DNA of 64,000 bases from UBA1550 sp049294435 (GTDB lineage: Bacteria > Patescibacteriota > Minisyncoccia > Phycocordibacterales > UBA1550): NCBI GenBank assembly GCA_049294435.1, contig JBAQCU010000020.1, positions 61,311 to 125,310 of the forward strand, written 5' to 3'. The notes under the pieces are model-generated. The model ran no database searches and was not told the DNA's origin. It was given only the letters and a program-made list of their open reading frames with translations. The stretch's first letter is position 1. Every line of letters begins with the position of its first letter. Positions 1 to 8,574 of the stretch are shown here, piece after piece. Position numbers and translations under genes: made by a program.

Positions 1-37
1 CCATTCAAAGTCTGACTGCTTGTCTGTGATATAAAAA

Positions 38-63
38 ATGGACAGCACTGAGATGCTGTCCAT
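38..63 (-). terminator. Intrinsic terminator of the SDR gene
   Basis: A perfect 10-bp stem (ATGGACAGCA/TGCTGTCCAT) with a 6-nt loop lies 14 bases past the stop codon of the gene at 77-1216. On the minus strand it is followed by a run of six T (32-37), as expected for Rho-independent termination. Confidence 0.8.
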
Positions 64-76
64 AAAATTAATGCTG

Positions 77-1216
77 TTATTTCTTCCCGAAGTTCGCGTA
101 CATTGCATAATCCAACATTAAGCACAACATCGCCTCATCAACATCTTTGTGAGGAATATACTTACATCCCAGTGTGTTGATAAGTTTATCACATGTAAAA
201 ACGCTGCCGTGTTTAATGTACTGCTGGTAGATTTTAGTGTTTTCATTAATCCCAGTTTGAATCTTTGCCAGTAGCGGTTTTAATTCCATGACACCGAACA
301 AATCATATCTGACGCCAGAGATACCTAAATGTCTTAATGACATCTCTATAATTGATTTCACCTTCGGCGGGTTCTGATGAACCAAATGGTAAGTTTGACC
401 ACAGCTTGACATCTTAAGCAACTCAGACATCATTTGTGCAACCCAATCAACAGTGACCATATTCAGAACAGAAATAGAGGAACAATCAATGAAAAGAGGA
501 ATATTCATCACACCTTTTTCATTAAAGGTTACTCCTTCATCCGTGCATTTCTGCTTATCTGCAAGCCACCGTCTGTTCCAGCTTTTGAGCATCCGCCAAA
601 ATGGCATAAAGAATCCATAATAGCTGTGAAAGGTCAGTACCCTCCCATCAACCGAACTCCCAAGTACTGTCGGGAGTCTGTAAATAGTGAATTCTCCGCC
701 TTCCCATCCGTGCACCAATTTCTCGCTCTCAATTTTTGACAGCTCATAGGCGTTGAAAGATTTCTGGCCGATATCCAAATCAGTTTCGTGAAAAACAATA
801 GCACTGCCAGAAATGTAAGCGGTACTTATGTAGTGAAAACTCTTAACATCAAGAACACTGGCCAACTCCAACATATTTTGAACTCCACCTACATTGGTAT
901 GCCAAACATGATCAGCATCTTTTTCTTCAAAACTAATTGCAGCGGCTCCGTGTAAAATTTTTCCAATCTTCCCACGCCAGAATTCACTGTCTGCGCGAGA
1001 AAGTCCACCAAATGGTAATGTAATATCACCATCAATAGCAATGTCCAGACCATCACGAATCGTCGGCAAAAGTTCAGCCAAGCGTGCTTGTGCATTTTTC
1101 CCGCTAGATGAACGGATTAAATACAAAATACGCCACCCCTCTTTTTGCAAAACCATTGCAAGCTCCGAGACAACCTGACCAGTTGCACCAGTCAACAAAA
1201 CAGTTTTATCATTCAT
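77..1216 (-). CDS. NAD(P)-dependent SDR / thioester-reductase-like protein
   Basis: 379 aa. The N-terminus has the Rossmann signature TGATGQV (about residues 9-15). The extended-SDR catalytic pair is visible as YELSK near residue 157, and STAYISG resembles the serine/threonine strand before it. Overall it fits NAD-binding_4 proteins (fatty acyl-CoA reductase or thioester reductase domain) acting on a carbonyl or thioester substrate; the substrate cannot be told. The ATG is preceded by AAGGAG, a clear ribosome site, unlike most core genes here. It is monocistronic with its own terminator. A nucleoside-sugar epimerase is the alternative, but the long C-terminal region fits a thioester reductase better. 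Confidence 0.75.
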   Translation of the reverse strand: MNDKTVLLTGATGQVVSELAMVLQKEGWRILYLIRSSSGKNAQARLAELLPTIRDGLDIAIDGDITLPFGGLSRADSEFWRGKIGKILHGAAAISFEEKDADHVWHTNVGGVQNMLELASVLDVKSFHYISTAYISGSAIVFHETDLDIGQKSFNAYELSKIESEKLVHGWEGGEFTIYRLPTVLGSSVDGRVLTFHSYYGFFMPFWRMLKSWNRRWLADKQKCTDEGVTFNEKGVMNIPLFIDCSSISVLNMVTVDWVAQMMSELLKMSSCGQTYHLVHQNPPKVKSIIEMSLRHLGISGVRYDLFGVMELKPLLAKIQTGINENTKIYQQYIKHGSVFTCDKLINTLGCKYIPHKDVDEAMLCLMLDYAMYANFGKK

Positions 1217-1311
1217 TTTGTTGCTCCTTATAGAGAATCAAAAAGATCATTACTTTCATTGTTCCTTTGAAAACATACATCAAAACACGTTGAAAGTCAA
1301 TGTGAAAATCC

Positions 1312-1477
1312 GTAACCCCTCACACCTACTTCTCAAAAATACAAAAAACAACGAGATTGTCGTCTTTGCGAGCGGGAGCGAAGCAATCCAGGAGCTAATC
1401 GTTAAACGCTGGATTTCTTCGCAAAGCTCGCAAAGACAAGGATTTTGGGCTAGTGTAGCAGGGGTGTGAGGGGTTAC
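1312..1477. repeat. Terminal-inverted-repeat element with nested GCGAG palindrome
   Basis: Perfect 15-bp inverted ends GTAACCCCTCACACC / GGTGTGAGGGGTTAC (1312-1326 and 1463-1477) enclose 136 bp with no credible gene. Inside lies a second palindromic repeat (1361-1438) with arms built on TCTTTGCGAGC / GCTCGCAAAGA and AGCAATCCAG / CTGGATT. The outer ends belong to the CCCC-CACACCTA family also seen near 13670, 27076, 30816, 44147, 51193 and 51349. The inner repeat recurs near 5837, 13711 and 28372. It looks like a miniature element invaded by, or built around, a second repeat. Confidence 0.8.
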
Positions 1478-1500
1478 GAAAATCCAGCGTAGCATGCTAC

Positions 1501-2562
1501 TTATACTCCCTCTTTGCGAAGGTCTTCAATGAGTCTTTCGGCAGCGCGTGAAAGCTTTCCTGGAGTTTTAACTTCTAATTTTATTAAAATATCACCGCGA
1601 TGTTTACCACTAAAAGGCACGCCCTTTTCACGCACGCGCAAAACCTCGCCTGACGAAACACCTTTTGGGATTTTTAATTTAATTTCTCCGTCGAGTGTCT
1701 GTACAGCATACTCGGCGCCAAGAATTGCATCAGTAAGTTTTACGGTGAGTTGCATAATGAGATTTGCCCCTTCGCGTTTAAAAACTTTGTGTTGGCCAAC
1801 ATGTACCCTGACATACAAATCTCCTGCCTTGCCATTCTGAATAGCCTCGCCGGCTCCTGCTAGGCGTACCTGCTCGCCATTTTGAATACCAGATGGAATG
1901 CGAATAGTAATTTGCTCTTCATTTCTCACAACGCCTGCGCCTTTGCACGGATGACATTTTTCTTCAGGAACTCTACCTAAACCATGACACGTTGGACACT
2001 CACGCTCTTGCGCAAACGTGCCGAGAATAGTACGTACGGATTCCTGTGTGCGCCCTTTTCCTTTACACTGCGCGCATTCTTTTGTTCTTATGCCGGGTTT
2101 TGAGCCACTACCATGACAAGTATCGCACGCGGATGTCTTTGTAATGCGTACCTTATGCTCCACACCAAACACAGCCTCTGAAAATGAGATCTCTAAATCT
2201 ACAGCAATATCTCGACCGCGACGCGCTTGTTCACGACGACCTCCACCAAAAAAATCTCCGAATATGTCGTTTAGGTCTACACCATCAAATCCTTGTCCGC
2301 CTTGGAAACCTGAAAAACCAAAACCACCAGCCTGCCCTCCGCTAGCAAACCCCTGTTCTGGACCAGCTGAACCGTAGGTATCATACTGAGAACGTTTTTT
2401 CTCATCTGAAAGAATTTGGTACGCTTCACTTGCCTCTTTGAATTTTTTCTCATCTCCTCCTTTGTCTGGATGATGCTCGTGCGCAAGCTTGCGGAACGCT
2501 TTTTTAATTTCGTCCTGAGATGCGTCCTTTTCAACGCCGAGTGTTTTGTAGTAATCTTTCAT
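1501..2562 (-). CDS. dnaJ: Chaperone DnaJ
   Basis: About 353 aa from MKDYYKTLGV. Seen: an N-terminal J domain with the HPD motif (EHHPDKGG), a G/F-rich linker, a zinc-binding domain with four CxxCxGxG-type repeats (CDTCHGSG, CAQCKGKG, CPTCHGLG, CHPCKGAG) and the C-terminal client-binding domain. It stimulates DnaK ATPase and delivers unfolded clients. The open frame extends 7 codons upstream (2583), but that part lies in intergenic repeat sequence, so the conventional start is preferred. It is last in grpE-dnaK-dnaJ. Confidence 0.97.
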   Translation of the reverse strand: MKDYYKTLGVEKDASQDEIKKAFRKLAHEHHPDKGGDEKKFKEASEAYQILSDEKKRSQYDTYGSAGPEQGFASGGQAGGFGFSGFQGGQGFDGVDLNDIFGDFFGGGRREQARRGRDIAVDLEISFSEAVFGVEHKVRITKTSACDTCHGSGSKPGIRTKECAQCKGKGRTQESVRTILGTFAQERECPTCHGLGRVPEEKCHPCKGAGVVRNEEQITIRIPSGIQNGEQVRLAGAGEAIQNGKAGDLYVRVHVGQHKVFKREGANLIMQLTVKLTDAILGAEYAVQTLDGEIKLKIPKGVSSGEVLRVREKGVPFSGKHRGDILIKLEVKTPGKLSRAAERLIEDLRKEGV

Positions 2563-2571
2563 TAATCTTGG

Positions 2572-2665
2572 GACATGTGACAATTAACATTTGACATGTG
2601 ACCGAACGCATCATGAATCATGAATTTTTAGTCAATTGTCAATGGTCAATTGTTAATTGTCCTTC
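2572..2665. repeat. AATTGAC-type intergenic repeat cluster
   Basis: The dnaK-dnaJ spacer is made of variants of a short palindromic unit, such as ACATGTGACAATTAACA, TCAATTGTCAATGG and TCAATTGTTAATTG. The same words occur near 4630-4660, 18780-18885, 22300-22375, 43860-43945, 44420-44525 and 44900-45000. The unit runs into the dnaK 3' end and supplies its last two residues and stop (GAC AAT TAA). No gene is seen. Confidence 0.7.
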
Positions 2666-4554
2666 TTCTCCTCTCCTTCCTTGTACTCTGCGTCGTGAAC
2701 TTTTTCTTCACCATCTCCCTTTGCTTCAGCTTCACCTGCCTTAGCAGATTCTGTATTCTTCATCATCTCCTCTCCGATTTTTGAGAGTTCGTCTGAAAGC
2801 TCTTGTGATGCCTTCTTCATCGCCTCTATATCAGTACCAGCCGACGCAGTCTTTGCTAAAGCAATCTTTTCCTCAACTTTTGTTTTAATATCTGCAGAAA
2901 GTTTGTCTCCATTATCACGAAGCGATTTCTCGGCTGTGTAAACCATCTGTTCTAACATATTTTTTGTCTCCGCGCTGTCGCGCTTCTTTGCGTCTTCTTC
3001 TGCGTTTATTTCTGCTTCTTTTTGCATACGTGCAATGTCGTCCTTTGAAAGTCCTGAGCTTGCTTCTATGCGGATTGATTGCTCTTTGCCTGTAGTTTTT
3101 TCCTTAGCTTTTACTTGAAGAATACCGTTTGCGTCAACATCAAAAGAAACTTCAACTTGAGGCACACCGCGATGCGCTGGTGGAATACCGTCTAGAATAA
3201 AACGGCCAAGCGACTTGTTGTCGGGAGCCATTGGACGTTCACCCTGAACTACGTGGATCTCTACAGATGTTTGATTGTCAGAGGCGGTAGAAAAAATTTG
3301 TGAACGGGATGCGGGGATTGTCGTATTTTTTTCAATAAGCTTCGTCGCTACGTTCCCAAAAGTTTCGATACCGAGTGAAAGCGGAATGACATCTAAAAGA
3401 AGCACATCCTTTACATCACCTTGAAGGATCCCGGCTTGGATAGCAGCGCCAATTGCCACCACTTCGTCAGGATTGATTGAGCGGTTTGGTTCTTTGCCAA
3501 AAAGTTCCTTCACTGCGTTTACAATAGCAGGCATACGTGTCTGCCCCCCAACCATAATAATTTCATTGATATCTTCCTTTTTGAATGGGGATGCGGCAAG
3601 TGCGCGCTTTGTAATTTCAATTGATTTCTCAATATACTCACGAGCAAGTTCGTCCAATGTCGCGCGCGAAAGCTTCATAAGAAGGTGCTTGGGACCATCA
3701 GCCCCTGAAGTAATAAAAGGAATATTGATTTCTGCTTCTGTGGTCGTGGAAAGCTCATGTTTTGCCTTTTCTGCAGACTCCTTTAAACGTTGGAGCGCCA
3801 TCATATCCGTTGAAACATCAATACCCGACTCTTTTTTAAATTCGCTCGCAATGTGCTTGATAATCTTCTGGTCAATGTCTTCTCCACCCATATGTACATC
3901 GCCGTCTGTGGACTTCACCTCAATAACATCGCCTCCAATCTCAAGCACAGACACGTCAAACGTACCACCTCCAAAATCGTACACAACAACCTTTTCATCT
4001 TTCTTTTTATTAAAACCATAGGCCAGAGCTGCAGCAGTAGGCTCGTTAATAATACGCTTCACGTCAAAACCAGCAATTGTTCCAGCATCCTTTGTCGCCT
4101 GACGTTGTGAGTCATTGAAATATGCGGGCACGGTGATAACCGCCTCGGTGATTTTCTCACCAAGCTTTGCTTCTGCATCTGCCTTTATCTTCTGGAGAAC
4201 CATCGCAGAAATCTCCTCTGGACGGTATTGCTTCTCTCCCATCTTCACCAACACACCGCCAGTTGGAGATTTTTCGATACCAAACGGCGCCGTTTTTTTA
4301 TCGCGTTGAACACCCTCATCTTCAAAGGTATGACCGATCATGCGCTTGATGCCAAAAAGCGTGTTCTGAGGGTTGGTCACCGCCTGACGCTTTGCCAAAA
4401 GTCCCACCAAGCGCTCACCACTCTTTGAAACTGCGACAATGGACGGAGTTGTGCGCGCGCCTTCGATGTTTTCTACGATACGTGGCTCGCCACCTTCAAT
4501 GATAGCGACCGCGCTGTTTGTTGTACCCAAGTCAATTCCTAAAATTTTTGCCAT
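2653..4554 (-). CDS. dnaK: Molecular chaperone DnaK (Hsp70)
   Basis: 633 aa, normal length. It begins MAKILGIDLGTTNS, the phosphate-1 loop of the Hsp70/actin ATPase fold. Further Hsp70 signatures are VYDFGGGTFDVS, the linker DVLLLDVIPLSLG before the substrate-binding domain, and an acidic lysine-rich C-terminus (EEKKDN). It refolds proteins with DnaJ and GrpE. The last codons fall in the AATTGAC repeat. There is no Shine-Dalgarno sequence before the ATG and no CIRCE element in the operon. Confidence 0.98.
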   Translation of the reverse strand: MAKILGIDLGTTNSAVAIIEGGEPRIVENIEGARTTPSIVAVSKSGERLVGLLAKRQAVTNPQNTLFGIKRMIGHTFEDEGVQRDKKTAPFGIEKSPTGGVLVKMGEKQYRPEEISAMVLQKIKADAEAKLGEKITEAVITVPAYFNDSQRQATKDAGTIAGFDVKRIINEPTAAALAYGFNKKKDEKVVVYDFGGGTFDVSVLEIGGDVIEVKSTDGDVHMGGEDIDQKIIKHIASEFKKESGIDVSTDMMALQRLKESAEKAKHELSTTTEAEINIPFITSGADGPKHLLMKLSRATLDELAREYIEKSIEITKRALAASPFKKEDINEIIMVGGQTRMPAIVNAVKELFGKEPNRSINPDEVVAIGAAIQAGILQGDVKDVLLLDVIPLSLGIETFGNVATKLIEKNTTIPASRSQIFSTASDNQTSVEIHVVQGERPMAPDNKSLGRFILDGIPPAHRGVPQVEVSFDVDANGILQVKAKEKTTGKEQSIRIEASSGLSKDDIARMQKEAEINAEEDAKKRDSAETKNMLEQMVYTAEKSLRDNGDKLSADIKTKVEEKIALAKTASAGTDIEAMKKASQELSDELSKIGEEMMKNTESAKAGEAEAKGDGEEKVHDAEYKEGEEKKDN

Positions 4555-4638
4555 GTTTGTTTTATGTGATTATGTTTGTGGGACTATTAAAATTCGACTT
4601 TCTTTTTCTTTCACTCGAGCCCTGTTAAATGTTACATG

Positions 4639-5277
4639 TCAGTTGTCAATTGTTCCCCCTACGTGTCCGAAGGCCTTTACTTTCGCGGGACGAATAACTT
4701 TACTATGCAAACGATAACCTTTTTGTATAATCTCGGAGACTGTATCTGCATCTTTTTCTGATTTTGGCGGAATCTCCTCTATAGCGATATGGAGCCGTGG
4801 GTCAGTCTTCTCCCCCACTTCCCCTATTTCTGTGAGCCCCCTCGACTCAAGAACAGAATACATTTGCGCGTAAATATATTCAACTCCTTTCCGCCAATTC
4901 TCGTCTACTTTTTCCCATGCTTCTTTGTTTCCAAAAGCCATCGAGAAGCTATCTAACACCGGAATTAAATCATCAACAAGCCCCTCAGCTGCGAATTTTA
5001 TCATTTCACCACGACTTTTTTCCTCCTCTTTTTTAACATTTGCGAAGTCCGCGCGCATTCTTTGCCACCCATCCAAATAGTCTTTCTTCTCCTTTTCGCA
5101 GATTTTGAGTTTCTCACGCATTTTCTTCTGTGTAAGGGCTGGGTTCTCCAAATCCTCCTCACTTTCAAAAGACACGGGGTCAATATACGTAGTATCGTCC
5201 TTCGTGTCAAGTAATTCACTTTGAGCATCGACACCCGCTATTTTCTCATCTTTTTCTTCGCTTTCGTTTTTTATCAT
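4639..5277 (-). CDS. grpE: Nucleotide exchange factor GrpE
   Basis: 212 aa. An acidic disordered N-terminus (about 60 residues) is followed by a coiled coil (KMREKLKICEKEKKDYLDGW) and the C-terminal beta wing with RLHSKVIRPAKV. It releases ADP from DnaK. It is first of the chaperone trio, 84 nt before dnaK. The C-terminus GGTIDN and its TGA come from the AATTGAC-type repeat (ACAATTGACAACTGA), so the end of the gene seems to have been rewritten by a repeat. Confidence 0.95.
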   Translation of the reverse strand: MIKNESEEKDEKIAGVDAQSELLDTKDDTTYIDPVSFESEEDLENPALTQKKMREKLKICEKEKKDYLDGWQRMRADFANVKKEEEKSRGEMIKFAAEGLVDDLIPVLDSFSMAFGNKEAWEKVDENWRKGVEYIYAQMYSVLESRGLTEIGEVGEKTDPRLHIAIEEIPPKSEKDADTVSEIIQKGYRLHSKVIRPAKVKAFGHVGGTIDN

Positions 5278-5325
5278 AGTTATTGAAACCTTATCTTATC
5301 ACACTGGGGAAAGTAGTGGAAATTA

Positions 5326-5496
5326 CTATGAATTTTTAGTCTTATTTTTATTTGTTGTTATTTCTGTTGTTTTTAGAACTTTTCTTGCCTCCCCTTTCCC
5401 TTCCCTCATCGCTTTTGTATACGCTAAAACGATAGCCGACTTAGGAGCCTGCAAAACTGCACCCGTCTGAAATTGTTCACCTAGAATAGTTACCAT
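5326..5496 (-). CDS. Small hypothetical protein (56 aa)
   Basis: ATG at 5496 begins MVTILGEQFQTG and the frame closes at TAG 5326-5328. The C-terminus is lysine- and threonine-rich. It starts 3 nt after the stop of the 60-aa ORF upstream and lies 48 nt before grpE, so the small pair and grpE may be cotranscribed. The family is not recognised. Tight spacing and same-strand context support a real gene, but the length leaves doubt. Confidence 0.45.
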   Translation of the reverse strand: MVTILGEQFQTGAVLQAPKSAIVLAYTKAMREGKGEARKVLKTTEITTNKNKTKNS

Positions 5497-5499
5497 AAG

Positions 5500-5682
5500 T
5501 TAGATATTACCATAATTTGCATTTATTTCAATACCGTTTTCTGTTGCGATTTTATCCATAGACTGGGCAGCTGCAACAAGGCTCCTTGCCATCACCTTCC
5601 TGCCTTTAGACATCCTTAGTTTGATATAGCTCAATTTGTCGGTGTCATCCCTTTTCTTATATTCATCTACCTCAATGATCAT
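5500..5682 (-). CDS. Small hypothetical protein (60 aa)
   Basis: Start chosen at ATG 5682 (MIIEVDEYKKRDD), not the longer frame from 5706. A -10-like TAGAAT lies exactly 7 nt before this ATG, with TTGTTT 17 nt further up, matching the leaderless pattern of other genes here. The product is basic and predicted helical (KLSYIKLRMSKGRKVMARSL). Family not recognised. It may lead a small transcript that runs into grpE. Confidence 0.5.
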   Translation of the reverse strand: MIIEVDEYKKRDDTDKLSYIKLRMSKGRKVMARSLVAAAQSMDKIATENGIEINANYGNI

Positions 5683-5800
5683 AGATGTAATTCTACCACA
5701 GACCACCTATCAAACAACTTCCAACGGCTCAGATGTAGGGAAGTTCTCTCTTATTTTGCTAGCTATACGTCGCTAATGAGCCGTTCAAATTTTAAATCAA

Positions 5801-5943
5801 AGGTACCTGACCTGCTCTGTAGAAAACATGGTTGTAGTCTTTGCGAGGCACGAAGCAATCTAGGTTTTACGTGTAATTTTATGGATTGCCACGTCGCAAG
5901 CTCCTCGCAAAGACAGTGTTTTCTACGGAGCATACCTGACCTT
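5801..5943. repeat. GCGAG palindromic repeat in its own inverted frame
   Basis: Core arms GTCTTTGCGAGG and CCTCGCAAAGAC, with AAGCAATC and GGATTGCCACGT inside. The flanks are also inverted: GCTCTGTAGAAAACA on the left and TGTTTTCTACGGAGC on the right. The short plus-strand frame across it only reads the repeat. Same core family as 1361-1438, 13711-13809 and 28372-28448. Confidence 0.75.
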
Positions 5944-5989
5944 ATATCGCATCAAAGCATGCTCAAAACTTCACAATTAGCTAGAAATC

Positions 5990-6220
5990 CTAAAGTGTTC
6001 TTTTATAGATTTTGTAAATACGACTTCTGTGGTCAACCATTTTGATTGTGATTACCTTGCCAGAAACCTTGTACAAAACGCGATAATCACCGACACGTAG
6101 TTTGTAAACTCCCTTCAAATCATAATGTAAAAGTTCTGGAATTAAACTAGCATAGTATTCAGCATCCACAGCATCAAGATCCGCAACTGCTCTCTCGTCC
6201 TATTTAACGACCAGCGCCAT
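5990..6220 (-). pseudogene. Decayed RelE/ParE-family toxin
   Basis: Reading the minus strand from 6220 gives MALVVK, an in-frame TAG (6200-6202), then DERAVADLDAVDAEYYASL and a clear RelE-type C-terminus (YKLRVGDYRVLY, ITIKMVDHRSRIYK). The catalytic-core strands are recognisable. The stretch between the N-terminal strand and KGVYKLRVGDYR is much shorter than in intact toxins, so the middle helices appear deleted. It overlaps the antitoxin remnant, as in relBE-type operons. Both the stop codon and the deletion argue that it is inactive. Confidence 0.7.
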
Positions 6221-6400
6221 ACTTTTCCGCAACACGGTCATGCGAGATGGGTTTAGACCTCACAGCAAGGCGTATTTTTAATCTATTGATAAACGGCTTA
6301 CTTAAAGACAAAAAACTAAACTGTCAGGGTCACCGAGTAATTCATTAAGCTTTTTCTCAACGAGAAAATCTATTTTTTTATCGAGTGCTTTTAAGGTCAT
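6204..6400 (-). pseudogene. Frameshifted antitoxin remnant
   Basis: The frame opens at ATG 6400 (MTLKALDKKIDFLVEKKL) and stops at 6302. Shifting frame near 6315 restores an antitoxin-like C-terminus (NRLKIRLAVRSKPISHDRV then AEKYG) that ends at TAA 6204-6206, overlapping the toxin start. The total length, 197 nt, is not a multiple of three, so one indel broke the gene. With the toxin remnant it forms a dead type II module. Confidence 0.6.
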
Positions 6401-6455
6401 ATAAAAATATTACCCCAAAAACTGCCAAAAAGCAACAACATCACCCTTCGCCTTA

Positions 6456-7058
6456 TTATTTCATCGCTCGAAGTTTCTTTGTATATTCCTCCCCACAATC
6501 AGATTCTAATTCTCCGAGAACAAGTTGAATTGACTTATACTGTCCCGTTGGTATTGAAGAAACATACTTGTATTTTTTATACAATGGTTTATAAAACATT
6601 CTTAGCAAGAAATGAAGTTCCCAGTGCATATCAAATAGTATCCGATTGCGTTTTTCATTTAATATTTTATTTGAACTATAGCTATTTTCTGGACATCTAA
6701 TATGTACAGTAAGAGGCCCCAATTCATTTCTAAACATTCTTACTGCTGCCTGACGGATATTCCCGTTATCGTGTTGTATCAAATAAAACAACCAAGGGAA
6801 AAGAAAGTCTGGCTCAGCTTCCCTATCGTGCAGAAAATATATTACTGACACCGCCATAGCAAAATTCTCCTGTCTCCAATCTTCACTAATAGTCACGTAT
6901 ACACGGTCAGCACTATTAATAATTTTCTTCATTTCAATAAACTCTTCTTTTCCGCTTTTTGAACTATACAAAAATTTACGAACACTCCTCGCAGCCTCCC
7001 TGCTGGATTGCCTGTCCCCCTCTAATATAATTTTAAACAAAGCATTAAATGACTGCAT
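6456..7058 (-). CDS. Hypothetical protein with possible HEAT-like helices
   Basis: 200 aa, predicted mostly helical and not recognised. EGDRQSSREAARSVRKF and NGNIRQAAVRMFRNELG resemble HEAT-type helix starts. The C-terminal half is aromatic and basic. Upstream is TATAATAGAATGAAATATATG, close to the start motif of the next two genes, followed by a possible 7-codon mini-ORF (MEKEGKK) before this ATG. The mini-ORF could be a leader or a broken duplicate of the start cassette. It sits at the distal end of the accessory island. Confidence 0.65.
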   Translation of the reverse strand: MQSFNALFKIILEGDRQSSREAARSVRKFLYSSKSGKEEFIEMKKIINSADRVYVTISEDWRQENFAMAVSVIYFLHDREAEPDFLFPWLFYLIQHDNGNIRQAAVRMFRNELGPLTVHIRCPENSYSSNKILNEKRNRILFDMHWELHFLLRMFYKPLYKKYKYVSSIPTGQYKSIQLVLGELESDCGEEYTKKLRAMK

Positions 7059-7113
7059 AGTTTTGTTTATTTTTTACCTTCTTTCTCCATATATTTCATT
7101 CTATTATACACTC

Positions 7114-7410
7114 TTATACGGATAAGGCACTAAAATCAACCGTGTCACCGTCAAAAAGAATTGAATGGTCTCTAGGCGGGATGCCGTTGATTGAAAACCC
7201 AATTAAACCTGGCGGATATTTTTCTTCAATCTCCGGGCACTCCATAAAAACATTCATCAGTAAGTACAAAAAAGATGCCCCTTCGCTAATTATTACTGAG
7301 TGCCCCTCATTCCCCGTAATCTTCTGTAGCTCTTTATCGAAGCGGACATTGACACTCATTGCCCTTGGCATACCGTGCATCTCTGATTTTTCATTTGTAA
7401 TCTTTTTCAT
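7114..7410 (-). CDS. MoaD/ThiS-like beta-grasp protein without GG tail
   Basis: 98 aa from the second Met (MKKITNEKSEMHG). VNVRFDKELQKITG, then a helix (FLYLLMNVFMECPEIEEKY), FSINGIPP and LFDGDTVDFSALSV match the order of the MoaD/ThiS ubiquitin-like fold. The chain ends in SALSV instead of the usual Gly-Gly, so sulfur-carrier activity through thiocarboxylation is doubtful. Start chosen because TAGAAT lies 7 nt upstream. The upstream 80 bp are nearly identical to those before the RhuM gene. Role unknown. Confidence 0.6.
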   Translation of the reverse strand: MKKITNEKSEMHGMPRAMSVNVRFDKELQKITGNEGHSVIISEGASFLYLLMNVFMECPEIEEKYPPGLIGFSINGIPPRDHSILFDGDTVDFSALSV

Positions 7411-7563
7411 ACATTTCATTCTACCCTAAAACATTTTGTGCTCAAAATGTTCGGGCAACCCGTAACTAGCGGGTTTAACCCTAAACTGTCTTCGGCGGTC
7501 GGGCGACACTGCGAAGCAGGGTTTAGCCACAGACCGCACCTCACCAAAATTTTGATCCTCATC
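7401..7563. repeat. Duplicated start/promoter cassette, copy 1
   Basis: The sequence from the first codons of the MoaD-like gene upstream to about 7480 is nearly identical to 8566-8647 before the RhuM gene. It contains the palindrome AACATTTTG-TGCT-CAAAATGTT, then TCGGGC and a CCCG...CGGG hairpin. On the minus strand it provides TTGAGC-N16-TAGAAT 7 nt before the chosen ATG. Copy 1 carries about 45 extra bases (about 7481-7530) relative to copy 2. Confidence 0.75.
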
Positions 7564-8574
7564 TCAATGCCCCTTTTCTTTTGTTCCCTTAACTTTTAAA
7601 AGTTTTTTCACCTCCTTGTCAAAGTCTGAAACATAATTTCTGTCTCTCACCTGCCTGTACTTTTCGTATTCCCTAAAAGCCAACGTTTCCGCATCCTTTG
7701 CGCTCACCGTACCCGCAGTATGCAATAGTTTCTTTTCAGAGATTGTCAGAAATTCATCGAGCTTTATAATCCAATCTTGCATTTTCATGAGTCGCCCACT
7801 AGAAGCCTGCAAATCTGCAAAATCGATGTACAAAGAAACAATCAAGTTGAGCTGACTTATTTCTGACTCAGATAAATAATTTTTTGCAATAGGAATGTCT
7901 CCTGCGGTAATGTAGTCGTTTTTAAAACTAGTTAATCCCATCAGTGGCTTTCTACTATCAGCACGCTTGGCAATTATTTCTGCGGCGGTAGAACCATGCA
8001 CTGCGTAGTGCATTTTATTTTGTACCATGGCAAAAAACTTTTGAGTTTGCTCCGTGTCTACTTTGTAATCGATGCTAGTTGCGTATATATCAGTGACTTT
8101 CTGATAAAACATACGCTCACTACTGCGAATATCTCTAATTCTCTGTAAAAGTTCTTGGAAATATCTTGCACGGCCATCACCCTGCTTTAATCGTTCATCA
8201 TCCATAGTAAATCCCTTAATCAGGTATTCACGCAACCTCTCCGTTGCCCATATGCGAAATTGAGTCCCCTTATCAGACCGCACTCGATACCCAACGGCCA
8301 AAATAGCATCAAGATTATAATGCTTTGTATCATACTCCTTACCATCTGTAGCAGTTATCCGGAAATTCCGGATAACTGAATTTTCATTTAATTCCAGTTC
8401 TAAAAATATATTTTTTAGATGCTCATTAGCCGTACGTACATCAATAACAAAAAGTTCTGCAATTAATTTTTGCGTTAGCCACACATTTTCATCCTCAATT
8501 CTAACACGAATTTTTTGATCGTCGCCAAGAATTTGATAGATTGCTATTTGTATTTTTTCTGTTTCCTTCTTCAT
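7564..8574 (-). CDS. RhuM family protein
   Basis: 336 aa from MKKETEKIQ. It has the RhuM layout: IAIYQILGDDQKIRVRIEDE, VWLTQKLIAELF, IFLELELNENSVIRNFRI, HYNLDAILAVGYRVRS and RIWATERLREYLIKGF, followed by a helical C-terminal half. RhuM was named from a Salmonella pathogenicity island, but its biochemical role is unsettled. It is often seen near restriction systems and Fic/Doc proteins, as here. Start chosen at the second Met, 7 nt after the -10 box TAGAAT; the first Met overlaps that box. Confidence 0.85.
   Translation of the reverse strand: MKKETEKIQIAIYQILGDDQKIRVRIEDENVWLTQKLIAELFVIDVRTANEHLKNIFLELELNENSVIRNFRITATDGKEYDTKHYNLDAILAVGYRVRSDKGTQFRIWATERLREYLIKGFTMDDERLKQGDGRARYFQELLQRIRDIRSSERMFYQKVTDIYATSIDYKVDTEQTQKFFAMVQNKMHYAVHGSTAAEIIAKRADSRKPLMGLTSFKNDYITAGDIPIAKNYLSESEISQLNLIVSLYIDFADLQASSGRLMKMQDWIIKLDEFLTISEKKLLHTAGTVSAKDAETLAFREYEKYRQVRDRNYVSDFDKEVKKLLKVKGTKEKGH

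Noticed and set aside
434..739. 101-aa plus-strand frame inside the SDR gene
   Set aside because: Antisense to a gene with clear motifs; no promoter, ribosome site or protein-like composition.
1218..1495. Two short frames across the repeat at 1312-1477
   Set aside because: They only translate the palindromic repeat in both directions.
5278..5325. CIRCE operator before grpE
   Set aside because: No TTAGCACTC-N9-GAGTGCTAA found upstream of grpE or dnaK, so HrcA control is not supported here.
5776..6045. 89-aa plus-strand frame
   Set aside because: Reads through the GCGAG repeat and the antisense of the toxin remnant.
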